A stretch of DNA of 64,000 bases from Alphaproteobacteria bacterium. Lineage in GTDB: Bacteria; Pseudomonadota; Alphaproteobacteria; Caulobacterales; Maricaulaceae. Each line of letters starts with the position of its first letter. The first letter of the stretch is position 1. Positions 36,546 to 45,900 of the stretch are shown in pieces. The DNA is taken from NCBI GenBank assembly GCA_024278855.1, contig JAJRSJ010000005.1, positions 1-64,000 on the forward strand, in the 5' to 3' direction. The position numbers were made by a program, and so were the translations under genes. The notes beneath the pieces are model-generated. The model was not told the origin of the DNA and did no database searches. It saw nothing but the letters and a program-made list of their open reading frames with translations.

Positions 36546-38171
36546 TTATTGACCCGGCAGGGTATAGCCAACTGGAGAGTCTGGCCCAAGCGGTACACCC
36601 AATATAACCCAGATGATCATCAGCGCCGTCCCCGAGAGCAACATCCACACCGAATAGGGGATCATCAAGGCGGTCAAACTGCCCAGACCAAAGTCTTTTT
36701 GCCAACGTTTGGCAAAAATCAGGATAAGTGGGAAATACACCATGAGCGGTGTGATGATATTGGTAGCACTATCCCCGACCCTGTAAGCGGCGGTGGACGC
36801 TTCAGGACTAAAGCCCAAAAGCATCAACATCGGCACCAGTATCGGCGCCGACAATGCCCATTTGGCGCTAGCGGAGCCGATAAACAGATTGAGTGTTGCC
36901 GAGAAAATAATAATCAAACCCAGAACAATCGGCAGTGGCAGGCCCGTAGACTGGATAGCATCCGCCCCGTGTACCGCCGAAATCAACCCCAAATTTGACC
37001 AACCAAACATGGCAACAAAATGCGCTGCCGCAAAGGACAAGACCAGATAATAACCCATGTCCTTCATGGCTCCGGTCATCATATCAACCAAATCCTGTTT
37101 GTTTTTAATCGTGCCTGAAACCTTGCCGTAAACCCAGCCACAGGCCAGAAACAACGCCATAAACCCGCCCACCAAGGATGTGTAAAACGGACTTAATGTT
37201 TTTTGTACAGAGCAGGTACCCGCTTCGATCGTGCCGGGGGCACAAGCCTCTTCGTTAATTAAGGGGGTTCCTGGACCAAAGGTCATAACCAACCACAAGC
37301 CAACAATACCCAACGCCGCCAACCCGGCTAATTTCAGGCCTTTTTTCTCACTAGCAGAAAGTTCCGTATCCTTGCCTTCAAACTGTGCCGCTAATTCGCC
37401 GTCGCTTTTCTCGCCGCCGGGCGACCATTTGCCAAGGCGTGGCTCGATGACTTTGTCGGTAACAAACCAGATGAGCGGTAGATATAATATGGTCATAACA
37501 GCAATGAAATACCAGTTTCCGGCAATATTCATCGTCCAACTTGGATCTAGCCCGCTTATGGAAACGGCCTCTTCGGTAATCCCGAACAATAACGCATCAA
37601 GTTGGCCGGGCAGTAAATTAGCAGAAAAACCGCCGGAAACACCCGCAAAGGCGGCAGCAATGCCGGCCAATGGATGGCGACCAGCGGCCGCAAACAAAAT
37701 CCCGGCTAGCGGAATAAGCACAACATAACCCGCGTCCGCCGCATGATTGCCGAGCATGGCCACCAAAGCTACGACGGGGGTCAGCAAAAACACAGGCGTG
37801 GAGCGCACGGCGGCCCGCATACCGGCTGCAAAAAACCCGGAGCGTTCAGCCACACCCGCGCCCAACATCACCACCAGCACATAGCCTAGCGGATGGAAAT
37901 GGGTGAAGGTCTTGGGCATTTGCACCCAGAGCTTTTGGATATTGTCCGCAGACAACAAGCTTTGGGATTTAATGACCAACGGACTACCGTCAGCATTTAC
38001 TTGCACAGGATGGTTGGCCGTAACCCCGAAAAACGCCATGAGTATGGACACGACCATTAAAATGCCGATCAGGTAGAAAAAGATAAACACCGGATCCGGC
38101 AAGCGGTTACCCGTCCGTTCCACCCAACCTAAGATACCCTTTTGCGTGCTCTCTATTTTTGCCTCGCCCAT
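36546..38171 (-). CDS. AbgT-family transporter
   Basis: A 541-residue inner-membrane protein with about 12 helices. WVERTGNRLPDPVFIFFYLIG at the start, HPLGYVLVVMLGAGVAERSGFF, GNHAADAGYVVLIPLAGILF, and VGDSATNIITPLMVYFPLIL are AbgT signatures. Known members carry p-aminobenzoyl-glutamate inward or export sulfonamides; which applies here is open. GGGGAGAG precedes the ATG. Divergent from the SLC13 gene. Confidence 0.93.
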   Translation of the reverse strand: MGEAKIESTQKGILGWVERTGNRLPDPVFIFFYLIGILMVVSILMAFFGVTANHPVQVNADGSPLVIKSQSLLSADNIQKLWVQMPKTFTHFHPLGYVLVVMLGAGVAERSGFFAAGMRAAVRSTPVFLLTPVVALVAMLGNHAADAGYVVLIPLAGILFAAAGRHPLAGIAAAFAGVSGGFSANLLPGQLDALLFGITEEAVSISGLDPSWTMNIAGNWYFIAVMTILYLPLIWFVTDKVIEPRLGKWSPGGEKSDGELAAQFEGKDTELSASEKKGLKLAGLAALGIVGLWLVMTFGPGTPLINEEACAPGTIEAGTCSVQKTLSPFYTSLVGGFMALFLACGWVYGKVSGTIKNKQDLVDMMTGAMKDMGYYLVLSFAAAHFVAMFGWSNLGLISAVHGADAIQSTGLPLPIVLGLIIIFSATLNLFIGSASAKWALSAPILVPMLMLLGFSPEASTAAYRVGDSATNIITPLMVYFPLILIFAKRWQKDFGLGSLTALMIPYSVWMLLSGTALMIIWVILGVPLGPDSPVGYTLPGQ

Positions 38172-38316
38172 ACCAACTCTCCCCTATCTTTTTGTTGCCG
38201 ATTTTTGTTCCCGCGCAACATGCCAATAACTTATACACTGTGTCAATATTTATCGAAATTCTTATCAGCACGCAAACACTCTCGCCAAGCTTAAATTTAC
38301 CTGCTAGAGCCAAATC

Positions 38317-40146
38317 ATGGATGCACAGTTACTTGAAACCAGTTGGCAAATGTGGGCAGTTTTCGCGATTGTCCTGTTCGGCATTGCCCAATACGCCTTT
38401 GAAAAATACTCAATTGAGTTGGTTTCCCTTGGTATTTTAGCCGTTTTATTGCTGTTTTTTCAAATATTTGTACCTGAAAGCTTATCAGATACAAATGCAC
38501 GCACTTTGCTGTCCGGGTTTTCGGATCCGGCCTTAATCACGATTATGGCCCTATTGGTGATTGGTCAGGGCATATTTCATACGGGTGCGCTCGAAACCCC
38601 GACCCGGGTGTTAAATTCTTATTTGGACAGCTACCCAAAGCGCACATTGACTATGGTGTTTGTCGTCGCTTTCGTCACCTCCATGTTCATGAACAACACC
38701 CCGGTCGTCGTGATGTTTATCCCGGTGTTGACGGCTATGGCTTTGCAATTGCGCGGCTCGGCTTCCAGGTTCATGATGCCGCTTAGCTTTATTTGTATAC
38801 TGGCGGGCATGACCACATTGATCGGCTCATCCACCAATATTCTGGTGGCGGGGGCTTTGGAGCGCTCTACCGATGAGAGCATTGCGTTTTTTGATCCGGC
38901 CTGGCCCGGTTTGGTTTTGGCGGCGATCGGAGTGGCGTTCATTGTCCTGACGTCAAAATGGTTATTGCCAAATAGAGGCCCTGCCCCCGGGACCACGTCG
39001 CGTTCAGGCCGACAATATATCGCGCCCATACGCATCACCGCATCCCATCCCCTGATCGGCGCAAAACCTGTGGCTGGCCTGTTTCGTGATTTACGCATGA
39101 TGACGGTACGCTCAATCCAGCGCGGCGACAAAAAACTATTGCCGCCCTTTGAAACCCCGTTGCAAAAAGAAGACATCTTAACCGTAGCCGCAACCCGCAA
39201 GGCTTTAACGAGCCTGCTCTCCGCCTACCCGGAATACCTTAAAGGCATGTTGGAAACCCCCGGCTTTAGTAAGGGCGAAGGCACGGCGCGTATAGTCATT
39301 AGCGAAGCGGTGATTGCGCCCGGCTCGCAGATGATTGGCCAAACCATTGAAGAAGCAGGCTTTCAACGCCAGACCGGCTGCCTGGTTCTCGGCATCCAAA
39401 GACGCTCGCGCATGATGCGCGAACGCATGATGCAAATCCGGCTAGAGGCCGGAGATGATTTGCTGCTATTTGGTTATGTGCCGCAAATCGAAGCCATGCG
39501 GAGCAATCACGATATTATGCTGCTTGACTGGGCCACACAGGATTTGCCGGACATTCGCAAAGCCAATATAGCACGCATAATATTTGCTGCCGTTATCCTC
39601 ATGGCCTCACTAGGTGTACTGCCCATTGTCCACGCCGCCTTTAGCGGGGCGGCGCTAATGATTGCCACCCAATGTTTAAATATTCGCCAAGCCATTCGGG
39701 CCCTAGACACCAAAATTTTCATGCTCATAGGTGCCGCCTTTGCCATGGGCATTGCCCTGGAGGCGACCGGAGGGGCTAATTATGTGGCGGCGCAAGTGGT
39801 CGGGGCCTTGCAAGGCTACGGGCCACAGGTTTTGTTGGGCGGGCTGTTTTTATTGGTGGCGGTGATGACCAATCTGCTGTCCAATAATGCGACGGCTTTG
39901 CTGTTTGCGCCTATTGCAATTGGTATTTCCAACCAGACGGGAATTGACCCCAAAGTTCTTATCCTGACCGTCCTATTTGCCGCCAATTGCTCATTTGCTA
40001 CCCCGATTGCCTACCAAACGAATTTGCTGGTCATGGGGCCGGGACATTATAAATTCATAGACTATGTCCGATTCGGCGTGCCGCTTATTTTAGTTATATG
40101 GGTAAGTTATATTCTCATGCTTCCCTTTGTGTTTGATTTGGGCTAA
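38317..40146 (+). CDS. SLC13-family permease with two TrkA-C domains
   Basis: A 609-residue transporter of the divalent anion:Na+ symporter group. Membrane helices flank two soluble TrkA-C (RCK-C) domains at about residues 220-300 and 315-395 (EDILTVAATRKALTSLL, IGQTIEEAGFQRQTGCLVLG, LEAGDDLLLFGYVPQ). MFMNNTPVVVMFIPVLTAMA and NCSFATPIAYQTNLLVMGPG are typical. Substrate could be sulfate or dicarboxylates. The next gene begins 9 bases downstream. Confidence 0.92.
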   Translation: MDAQLLETSWQMWAVFAIVLFGIAQYAFEKYSIELVSLGILAVLLLFFQIFVPESLSDTNARTLLSGFSDPALITIMALLVIGQGIFHTGALETPTRVLNSYLDSYPKRTLTMVFVVAFVTSMFMNNTPVVVMFIPVLTAMALQLRGSASRFMMPLSFICILAGMTTLIGSSTNILVAGALERSTDESIAFFDPAWPGLVLAAIGVAFIVLTSKWLLPNRGPAPGTTSRSGRQYIAPIRITASHPLIGAKPVAGLFRDLRMMTVRSIQRGDKKLLPPFETPLQKEDILTVAATRKALTSLLSAYPEYLKGMLETPGFSKGEGTARIVISEAVIAPGSQMIGQTIEEAGFQRQTGCLVLGIQRRSRMMRERMMQIRLEAGDDLLLFGYVPQIEAMRSNHDIMLLDWATQDLPDIRKANIARIIFAAVILMASLGVLPIVHAAFSGAALMIATQCLNIRQAIRALDTKIFMLIGAAFAMGIALEATGGANYVAAQVVGALQGYGPQVLLGGLFLLVAVMTNLLSNNATALLFAPIAIGISNQTGIDPKVLILTVLFAANCSFATPIAYQTNLLVMGPGHYKFIDYVRFGVPLILVIWVSYILMLPFVFDLG

Positions 40147-40155
40147 ACGGGTCTT

Positions 40156-40875
40156 ATGTCACGCCATTTCGATCCAAATCAATTGCAGTTTTATATTACT
40201 CTGCCGGCCCCCTGCCCGTATCTGGACGGGGAGATGGAGCGCAAGATTTTCACGCCGTTGGAACCGCTCGACGGGCCACATGTTAATGATTATCTGACCC
40301 ATTCAGGGTTTCGCCGCTCGCAAAATGTGATTTACCGGCCGGCCTGCGAAACCTGTCATGCCTGCCATTCATTGCGGGTAAAAGCGCCAGCTTTCAAACC
40401 GGGGGCCAGCTTTAAACGCACGATCAAAGCCAATGCTGATCTAACCCGCAGCGTCAATGAAGCTTATGCGACCCGTGAGCAATATGATTTGCTGCAAAAA
40501 TATCTTGAAAGCCGTCACCCGGACGGCGGCATGGCCGAAATGGATTTTGCACGCTACGAGATGATGGTGGAGGACTGCGCCGCCCAAACGCAAATATTTG
40601 AATACCGCGACAATACAGACCGCTTGGTCGCGTGCTGTATCACAGATACATTGCGCGACGGCCTGTCTATGGTTTACAGTTTTTTTGATATTGGCCAGAC
40701 CAAACGCAGTTTGGGCAATTATATGATATTGGATCATATTACCGCCTGCTCCAATGCCGGACTGGCATTTGTCTATTTAGGGTATTGGGTAAAAAACAGC
40801 CCTAAAATGTCCTATAAAGCTCGCTTTAAACCACATCAGGTGTTACGAAAAATTGGTTGGTGCAATGTAGATTAA
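40156..40875 (+). CDS. bpt: Leucyl/aspartate-protein transferase (arginyltransferase family)
   Basis: A 239-residue N-end-rule enzyme that would add leucine to N-terminal Asp/Glu and so mark proteins for ClpS/ClpAP. LQFYITLPAPCPYLDGEMERK, HSGFRRSQNVIYRPACETCHACHSLRVK (Cys cluster), and the C-terminal YLGYWVKNSPKMSYKARFKP are diagnostic of Bpt/Ate. Full length. Confidence 0.95.
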   Translation: MSRHFDPNQLQFYITLPAPCPYLDGEMERKIFTPLEPLDGPHVNDYLTHSGFRRSQNVIYRPACETCHACHSLRVKAPAFKPGASFKRTIKANADLTRSVNEAYATREQYDLLQKYLESRHPDGGMAEMDFARYEMMVEDCAAQTQIFEYRDNTDRLVACCITDTLRDGLSMVYSFFDIGQTKRSLGNYMILDHITACSNAGLAFVYLGYWVKNSPKMSYKARFKPHQVLRKIGWCNVD

Positions 40876-40922
40876 AGCTTCAAAAATAAGAAGCGTAAAA
40901 CACAAAGTACGAAATAGGGGAA

Positions 40923-42068
40923 ATGGGTATTATGAAACGACGACATTTACTGGCTGCTGCCGCAGCCTTGGCAACTGGTGCAACCACTGTATCTGTGCTT
41001 GGCGGAAAACCGGATACTAAAACCACACAAACCATAAACACACCAGGCTCACCTAATATAAGCAAAAACCGCCGCCAATTACGCTTGGTCACATCATGGC
41101 CAAAGGATTTCCCCGGCTTGGGCATTATGGCCAACCGGCTCGCCGACTTTGTAGGCACAATGACCGAGGGCCGCATTGAGATAAAAGTCTATGCGGCAGG
41201 AGAATTGGTCGGGGCTACAGAGGTTTTCGATGCCGTCTCCACAGGCGCGGCGGATATGTACCATTCAGCCGAATATTACTGGCAGGGCAAAGCCAAAGGC
41301 TTTTCATTTTTCACCGCCGTCCCCATGGGCATGACCGCGACCGAGATTGCCGGATGGGTTAATTTCGGCGGCGGTCAGGCCTTGTGGGACAAATTGTCAG
41401 GCCGGTTCAATATTAAACCCTTTCAAGCAGGTAATACCGGGCACCAAATGGGTGGCTGGTTTAAAAAAGAAATTAACTCACTTGAGGATTTCAAAGGCTT
41501 AAAAATGCGCATGCCCGGCATGGGCGGCGAGGTTGTGCGCAGGCTCGGCGGGGCGGCGGTGCGCTTGTCGGGCGGCGAAATATACCAAGCCTTGCAATCC
41601 GGTGCCATTGACGCCACGGAATGGGTCGGGCCGTGGAATGATTATGCCTTCGGATTTTACCGCGAAGCTCCCTATTATTACGGCCCCGGGTTTCACGAAT
41701 CCGGTGCGGCATTGTGTTTAGGGGTAAATCTTGATGTTTGGAATAGCCTGTCGCCCCATGACCAAGTTATTTTCGAAGCCGCGTGCCGCACCGCCAATGA
41801 TCTCAGCGTCGGCGAATACACCCACGAAAACGGCAAGGCTTTGGAGATCTTGAAGACGGAGCACAATATCGTCCCGCGCACTTTCCCAGACGAAGTTCTG
41901 GATAAAATCGGTCGCACCAGCGAGGCCGTGGTCGCAGAAATCGGCAATAGCAATGCCGAGACCCAAACTATTTATGACAGTTATCTCAAGGCTAGGGACA
42001 GCTACCGTAGATGGACAGAAATCAGCGACGGTGCCTATATAGCCGCAAGAGCGGCAGCGCTTAAGTGA
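40923..42068 (+). CDS. TRAP transporter substrate-binding protein (DctP, mannitol/chloroaromatic-type)
   Basis: A 381-residue periplasmic receptor. The N-terminus has a twin-arginine-like signal (MKRRHLLAAAAALATGAT); the ATG at 40932 is an equally good start. LVTSWPKDFPGLGIMA, EYYWQGKAKGFSFF, GLKMRMPGMGGEVVRRLGG and DATEWVGPWNDYAFGFY place it in the subgroup whose characterised members bind alpha-keto acids or lactate. The permease genes follow, but the small one is interrupted. Confidence 0.93.
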   Translation: MGIMKRRHLLAAAAALATGATTVSVLGGKPDTKTTQTINTPGSPNISKNRRQLRLVTSWPKDFPGLGIMANRLADFVGTMTEGRIEIKVYAAGELVGATEVFDAVSTGAADMYHSAEYYWQGKAKGFSFFTAVPMGMTATEIAGWVNFGGGQALWDKLSGRFNIKPFQAGNTGHQMGGWFKKEINSLEDFKGLKMRMPGMGGEVVRRLGGAAVRLSGGEIYQALQSGAIDATEWVGPWNDYAFGFYREAPYYYGPGFHESGAALCLGVNLDVWNSLSPHDQVIFEAACRTANDLSVGEYTHENGKALEILKTEHNIVPRTFPDEVLDKIGRTSEAVVAEIGNSNAETQTIYDSYLKARDSYRRWTEISDGAYIAARAAALK

Positions 42069-42096
42069 TGGTGGTAAAAAAACTCCGCATTTACAT

Positions 42097-42170
42097 TGTC
42101 ATTCCGGGCTTGCCCCGGGACCTCGTATTCGTCGCAAACATTGAGGCCCCAGATCAAGTCCGGGGTGACA
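42097..42170. repeat. Palindromic intergenic repeat (REP-like)
   Basis: Two 28-base arms, 42097-42124 and 42143-42170, form an imperfect inverted repeat (TGTCATTCCGGGCTTGCC... and ...CAAGTCCGGGGTGACA) around an 18-base loop. The TGTCAttCCGGGCTTG pattern resembles interspersed palindromes common in alphaproteobacteria. Only one copy is seen here, between dctP and dctQ, where it may damp transcription. Confidence 0.7.
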
Positions 42171-42194
42171 GAACTACTGTGTTCGGAGGCTTAT

Positions 42195-42884
42195 ATGAAC
42201 CCTGATCTCCTCGACATTATCGGGCGTAGTTTGCAAGCCGTAGGTTGGGTGTTTTTGCCGGTTTTGCTGACGCCTTTGCTGTGTTTGTTTTTCCCGAAAC
42301 GGCAAGCCCTGCGCAGCTTCCTGACTACACTCATCCAAACCATAGACGGATTTAATATGTGAGTTGGTGAAGCTGTGAAATGGCTTTTGCCGATTTTGGT
42401 GGTCAGCATAGCCTTCGGGGTTATTGCCCTGTCTATATTTGGCCAAGCCTGGACGAAATTTGACGAAAGTGCCATTTATTTTCACGCCACTATTATATTG
42501 CTTGGCTCTGGCGCCACACTGTTGGCCGGAAAACATGTCAGGGTGGATATATTTCACGCCAATATGCCGCCCAAGTCCAAGGCTTTGGTTGATTTTTTCG
42601 GATTTTACGCGCTTATGATACCGTTTTGTCTGGTGCTTTTGTGGAACGCCCAAAGCTTTGTCGCTCTCTCTTGGTCATCTTTTGAAGGCTCGGCCGAATC
42701 GGACGGTATCAAAGGCTTGTTTATTCTCAAAACTTTCGTGTCCATATTTACACTGATGATGCTGAGCCAAGGCTTGTCATTGGCCGGGCGGGCGGCTTTG
42801 TTAATCGGCGGTGCGCCGCCCCCGCCGCTCCCGCCAAATATAGAGGACCCATTCGCCAAAAATCATGCGGGAGACGGTCTATGA
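42195..42884 (+). pseudogene. TRAP transporter small permease (DctQ), interrupted by in-frame TGA
   Basis: A frame of 229 codons for a four-helix DctQ protein. MNPDLLDIIGRSLQAVGW and IQTIDGFNM lead to TGA at codon 56 (42360-42362), then VGEAVKWLLPILVVSIAFGV, ESAIYFHATIILLGSG and KHVRVDIFHANM continue in the same frame. Homologs read through here with a Trp or Arg, so TGG-to-TGA or CGA-to-TGA is the likely change. A GTG at 42375 could restart translation, giving a protein lacking only the N-terminal segment; the core helices would then be intact. The end overlaps dctM by 4 bases. The rest is well conserved, so any loss is recent. Confidence 0.85.
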
Positions 42885-44464
42885 GCCCGGCTGAATATCT
42901 GGCCTTGTTGATGTTTGCCGCCGCTTGCGCCGGACTTATGGCGGGCTACGGCGTCGCTTTTACATTGGGCGGGGTGTCACTGATATTCGCGGCGCTCGGC
43001 GTTTTTACTGGACAATTTGAGACCAGTTTTCTCTTGGCCCTACCCGGTCGGGTTTTCCCACTAATCACCCGCGATATTCTCATGGCGGTACCATTGTTTG
43101 TCTTCATGGGGGTGATGTTGGAAAAATCCCGCATTGCCGAAGATTTATTGGAGGCTATGGGGGACTTGTTCGGCAATCTTCGCGGCGGTTTGGGTATTTC
43201 AGTAGTTTTGGTCGGGGCTTTGTTGGCCGCTTCTACTGGCATTGTCGGAGCTACAGTTGTGACCATGGGACTTTTGTCTCTGCCCACCATGCTCAAACGC
43301 GGTTACGCCCCGTCTTTGGCCGCCAGTTCCATAGCGGCTTCGGGGACTTTGGGGCAAATCATACCGCCGTCCATTGTACTGGTTATATTGGGCGACCAGC
43401 TTTCCAACGCTTACCAAGAAGCCCAGCGCAGCCACGGCTTGCAAGGCAGCGGGACAATTTCCGTGGGCGATTTGTTCGCAGGTGCGCTCCTGCCCGGCTT
43501 GATACTGGTTGGGCTTTACGCCCTATATATTGCCGTCGTTGCGGCACTGAAACCCCATATAGCCCCGGCCAGTGGTTGGGATAAAGATGTGCAAATGGGC
43601 AAGTTCATCCGCCGTACCCTACGCGCTATGTTGCCGCCATTACTTCTGATCATAGCCGTGCTTGGCTCGATTTTGTCGGGCTATGCCACCCCCACACGCG
43701 GTGCAGCGCTTGGGGCTTTGGGTGCCATTCTTTTGGCAGGTTATAAGCTCTCGGGCGACAAACCGGGTGTCCAAAAATTGATCGTACTCGCAACATTGGG
43801 GCTTGGTGCGCTTATTATCATAGACCTAAGCGGCATTGACATGCGCTTTAACCAGACCGGTTGGGCGGTTAGCGAACGTATAGCCGTGACATTGGCTTTG
43901 GCATTTAGCGGGCTGGCCATATTGGGCACAGGTGCGGCATTGGCATATCTAAAGAACAAAGGCCAATTAGCCGATGTGTCGCGCTCGACCATGTATATCA
44001 CAAGCATGGTGTTTGTCATCCTGATCGGAGCCACCATGTTCAGCTTGGTATTTCGCGGGTTTGGCGGTGATGAACTGGTCGCTCATATGTTGGCCAGCGC
44101 GCCCGGCGGCCCCGCAGGTGCTTTAATACTCGTGATGATCGTAATGTTTTTTCTAGGCTTTTTCCTAGATTTTATCGAAATTACCTTTGTTATCGTGCCT
44201 CTGGTCGCGCCGCCGCTCATGGCTATGGGCATGGACCCGATTTGGCTTGGTATCTTGATGGCGCTGAACTTACAGACCAGTTTCCTAACCCCGCCCTTCG
44301 GCTTTGCCTTGTTTTATTTGCGCGGTGTCGCGCCGCCGGAAGTAACAACGACAGCTCTCTATAAAGGCATAATTCCGTTTATCGGCATTCAGATATTTGT
44401 AATTTTACTGGTCGCGTTTTTTCCTGAAATCGCCACGACATTGCCCAAATTGATGGCAGGGTGA
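42881..44464 (+). CDS. TRAP transporter large permease (DctM)
   Basis: A 527-residue polytopic permease, with about 12-14 helices. FEGVMLEKS-like FMGVMLEKSRIAEDLLEAMG, GALLAASTGIVGATVVTMGL, ASGTLGQIIPPSIVLVILGD and FLDFIEITFVIVPLVAP plus LQTSFLTPPFGFALFYLRGV are signature stretches. It has an insertion of extra helices (residues ~265-390), as in the mannitol/chloroaromatic subgroup. Translation is coupled to the interrupted dctQ by ATGA. Confidence 0.95.
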   Translation: MSPAEYLALLMFAAACAGLMAGYGVAFTLGGVSLIFAALGVFTGQFETSFLLALPGRVFPLITRDILMAVPLFVFMGVMLEKSRIAEDLLEAMGDLFGNLRGGLGISVVLVGALLAASTGIVGATVVTMGLLSLPTMLKRGYAPSLAASSIAASGTLGQIIPPSIVLVILGDQLSNAYQEAQRSHGLQGSGTISVGDLFAGALLPGLILVGLYALYIAVVAALKPHIAPASGWDKDVQMGKFIRRTLRAMLPPLLLIIAVLGSILSGYATPTRGAALGALGAILLAGYKLSGDKPGVQKLIVLATLGLGALIIIDLSGIDMRFNQTGWAVSERIAVTLALAFSGLAILGTGAALAYLKNKGQLADVSRSTMYITSMVFVILIGATMFSLVFRGFGGDELVAHMLASAPGGPAGALILVMIVMFFLGFFLDFIEITFVIVPLVAPPLMAMGMDPIWLGILMALNLQTSFLTPPFGFALFYLRGVAPPEVTTTALYKGIIPFIGIQIFVILLVAFFPEIATTLPKLMAG

Positions 44465-44465
44465 C

Positions 44466-44482
44466 GTCCGCGCCCGGCGGAC
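44466..44482 (+). terminator. Hairpin after dctM
   Basis: GTCCGC-GCCCG-GCGGAC, a 6-bp GC stem directly after the dctM stop. No T-run follows, so termination would be weak or rho-dependent. Confidence 0.4.
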
Positions 44483-44523
44483 CTGTAAGTTTATGATGTG
44501 AAGATCATCTTAGCCTCGAAAAA

Positions 44524-44600
44524 TGGTACCGCCTCTCAGGTTTGAACTGAGGACCTCTGGTTCCACAAACCAGCGCTCTAACCAACTGAGCTAAGGCGGC
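44524..44600 (-). tRNA. tRNA-His (GTG anticodon)
   Basis: The minus strand folds into a full cloverleaf: acceptor GCCGCCT/AGGCGGT, D stem GCTC/GAGC, anticodon stem CTGGT/ACCAG with loop TTGTGGA (anticodon GTG), T stem CTCAG/CTGAG, and an encoded CCA. The discriminator is A73 and the first pair is G1:U72; there is no encoded base pairing to make G-1. This is the derived alphaproteobacterial histidine tRNA. Confidence 0.97.
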
Positions 44601-44697
44601 ATACCAAAATGTGGGCATGGTCAGGCGGATTGCATATAGCAAGCCATCCACAGCATCAAGCCTCGATTGCCGCAAAAACAAATTTATAGGCGTCAAA

Positions 44698-45648
44698 TTA
44701 TGCCTTACAGGCTTCCAAAGCAGCTTTGAGGGTGTTATCACCCCAACCTTGCGACCCGAGGCGTTCTTGACAGCTGATATAATTGTGCAAATCACGGGCG
44801 CGGCGGGCCGGATCGGGATGGGTGGACAGAAATTCCGGCTGTTTACGTTGGTTGCCCTCGGCCATTTTTTCCCATAATTTCACTGCTTCATATGGTTTAT
44901 AGCCGGAACGTTGCATATAGCGCGCACCTAAAAGATCGCTTTGGCTTTCATGTTTGCGCGAGAACGGCAAGGCAATGCCGACCATAAATCCTATACCCAA
45001 AGCCTGATTGAGCAATTGCGTATTGCGGCTCGCGCCGCGCATACATTGATTACGTTGGCGTGCATCCGGGTATTGATTGCATCTTTTTTTCATTTGCGAG
45101 CCGGCCAAAATCGTCCCGCCGACCACGGCCAATTGTCCGGCCATATTGGTGCTGACCCGCTCGGCGGCATGTTTGCCCGCCACATGGCCAACCTCATGGC
45201 CCATAATGGCCGCGATTTGGTCGTCATTACCGGCAAAGTCCATCATGCCCGTATAAAACCCGACCCGGTTGCCCGGCAACACAAAGGCGTTTTTTTGCTC
45301 CGAATCAAATACCGCATAATCCCAAGGCTGTTTATCCCGTCTGGCGCCTCGGGCAATCCGCCCGCCAATATTGCGCAAGCGCGTCGTGTAGCGCGGGTCG
45401 GTTGACAGTTTTTGTTTGCGTTTGGCCTCAGCCCAGCTTTGCGCGGCGGCTTGACTTAAGGCATTTTCGCCGATCAGCAGCATTTGACTGGCGCCGGTTT
45501 CGGCATTGGTGGCACAGCCTGCAAGCCCGCCGGCCACTGCAACCGTGCCGCCTGCCGCTAAAGCCTGGATCATCTTGCGCCTGTTGAGCATTTCGCGGGT
45601 TTCTTTATCAGCGCCCTCGGTCACCTCCTGGTGGTCATGGTTACACAT
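44698..45648 (-). CDS. M48-family metallopeptidase, exported lipoprotein
   Basis: A 316-residue peptidase. The zinc motif HExxH is HEVGH in QIAAIMGHEVGHVAGKHAAERVS, with the third ligand Glu in SRKHESQSDLLGARYM. The N-terminus contains RRKMIQALAAGGTVAVAGGLAGC, a lipobox preceded by twin Arg, about 25 residues in. I chose the ATG at 45648 because GAGGA stands 7 bases upstream. It is similar to LoiP-type proteins, which act in outer-membrane quality control. Confidence 0.92.
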   Translation of the reverse strand: MCNHDHQEVTEGADKETREMLNRRKMIQALAAGGTVAVAGGLAGCATNAETGASQMLLIGENALSQAAAQSWAEAKRKQKLSTDPRYTTRLRNIGGRIARGARRDKQPWDYAVFDSEQKNAFVLPGNRVGFYTGMMDFAGNDDQIAAIMGHEVGHVAGKHAAERVSTNMAGQLAVVGGTILAGSQMKKRCNQYPDARQRNQCMRGASRNTQLLNQALGIGFMVGIALPFSRKHESQSDLLGARYMQRSGYKPYEAVKLWEKMAEGNQRKQPEFLSTHPDPARRARDLHNYISCQERLGSQGWGDNTLKAALEACKA

Positions 45649-45780
45649 AATAAATCCTCGCATTGGTGTTTAATTTGCCGTGTCGTGCCTTGCATTGGCC
45701 CCAGTATAACGGAGTTTTTACGGAAAATATAGGGCAAATTCCAGACAATTTGGCCACAAACCCTTTCATCGCGTGTTGAT

Positions 45781-45825
45781 ACATCTGGTGTTCATACATC
45801 TGATGTTCATACATCTGATGTTCAT
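45781..45825. repeat. 15-bp tandem repeat, 3 copies, upstream of asmA-like gene
   Basis: Units ACATCTGGTGTTCAT, ACATCTGATGTTCAT and ACATCTGATGTTCAT follow one another 76 bases before the asmA-like start, in the divergent gap with the M48 gene. Possible regulator array or plain slippage. Confidence 0.85.
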
Positions 45826-45900
45826 GGACAGTTTGTCAGATTGAAAACACAATCGTATGTGCTATATATATGGTCTGACAATTATGATCTGGAGAAATCT

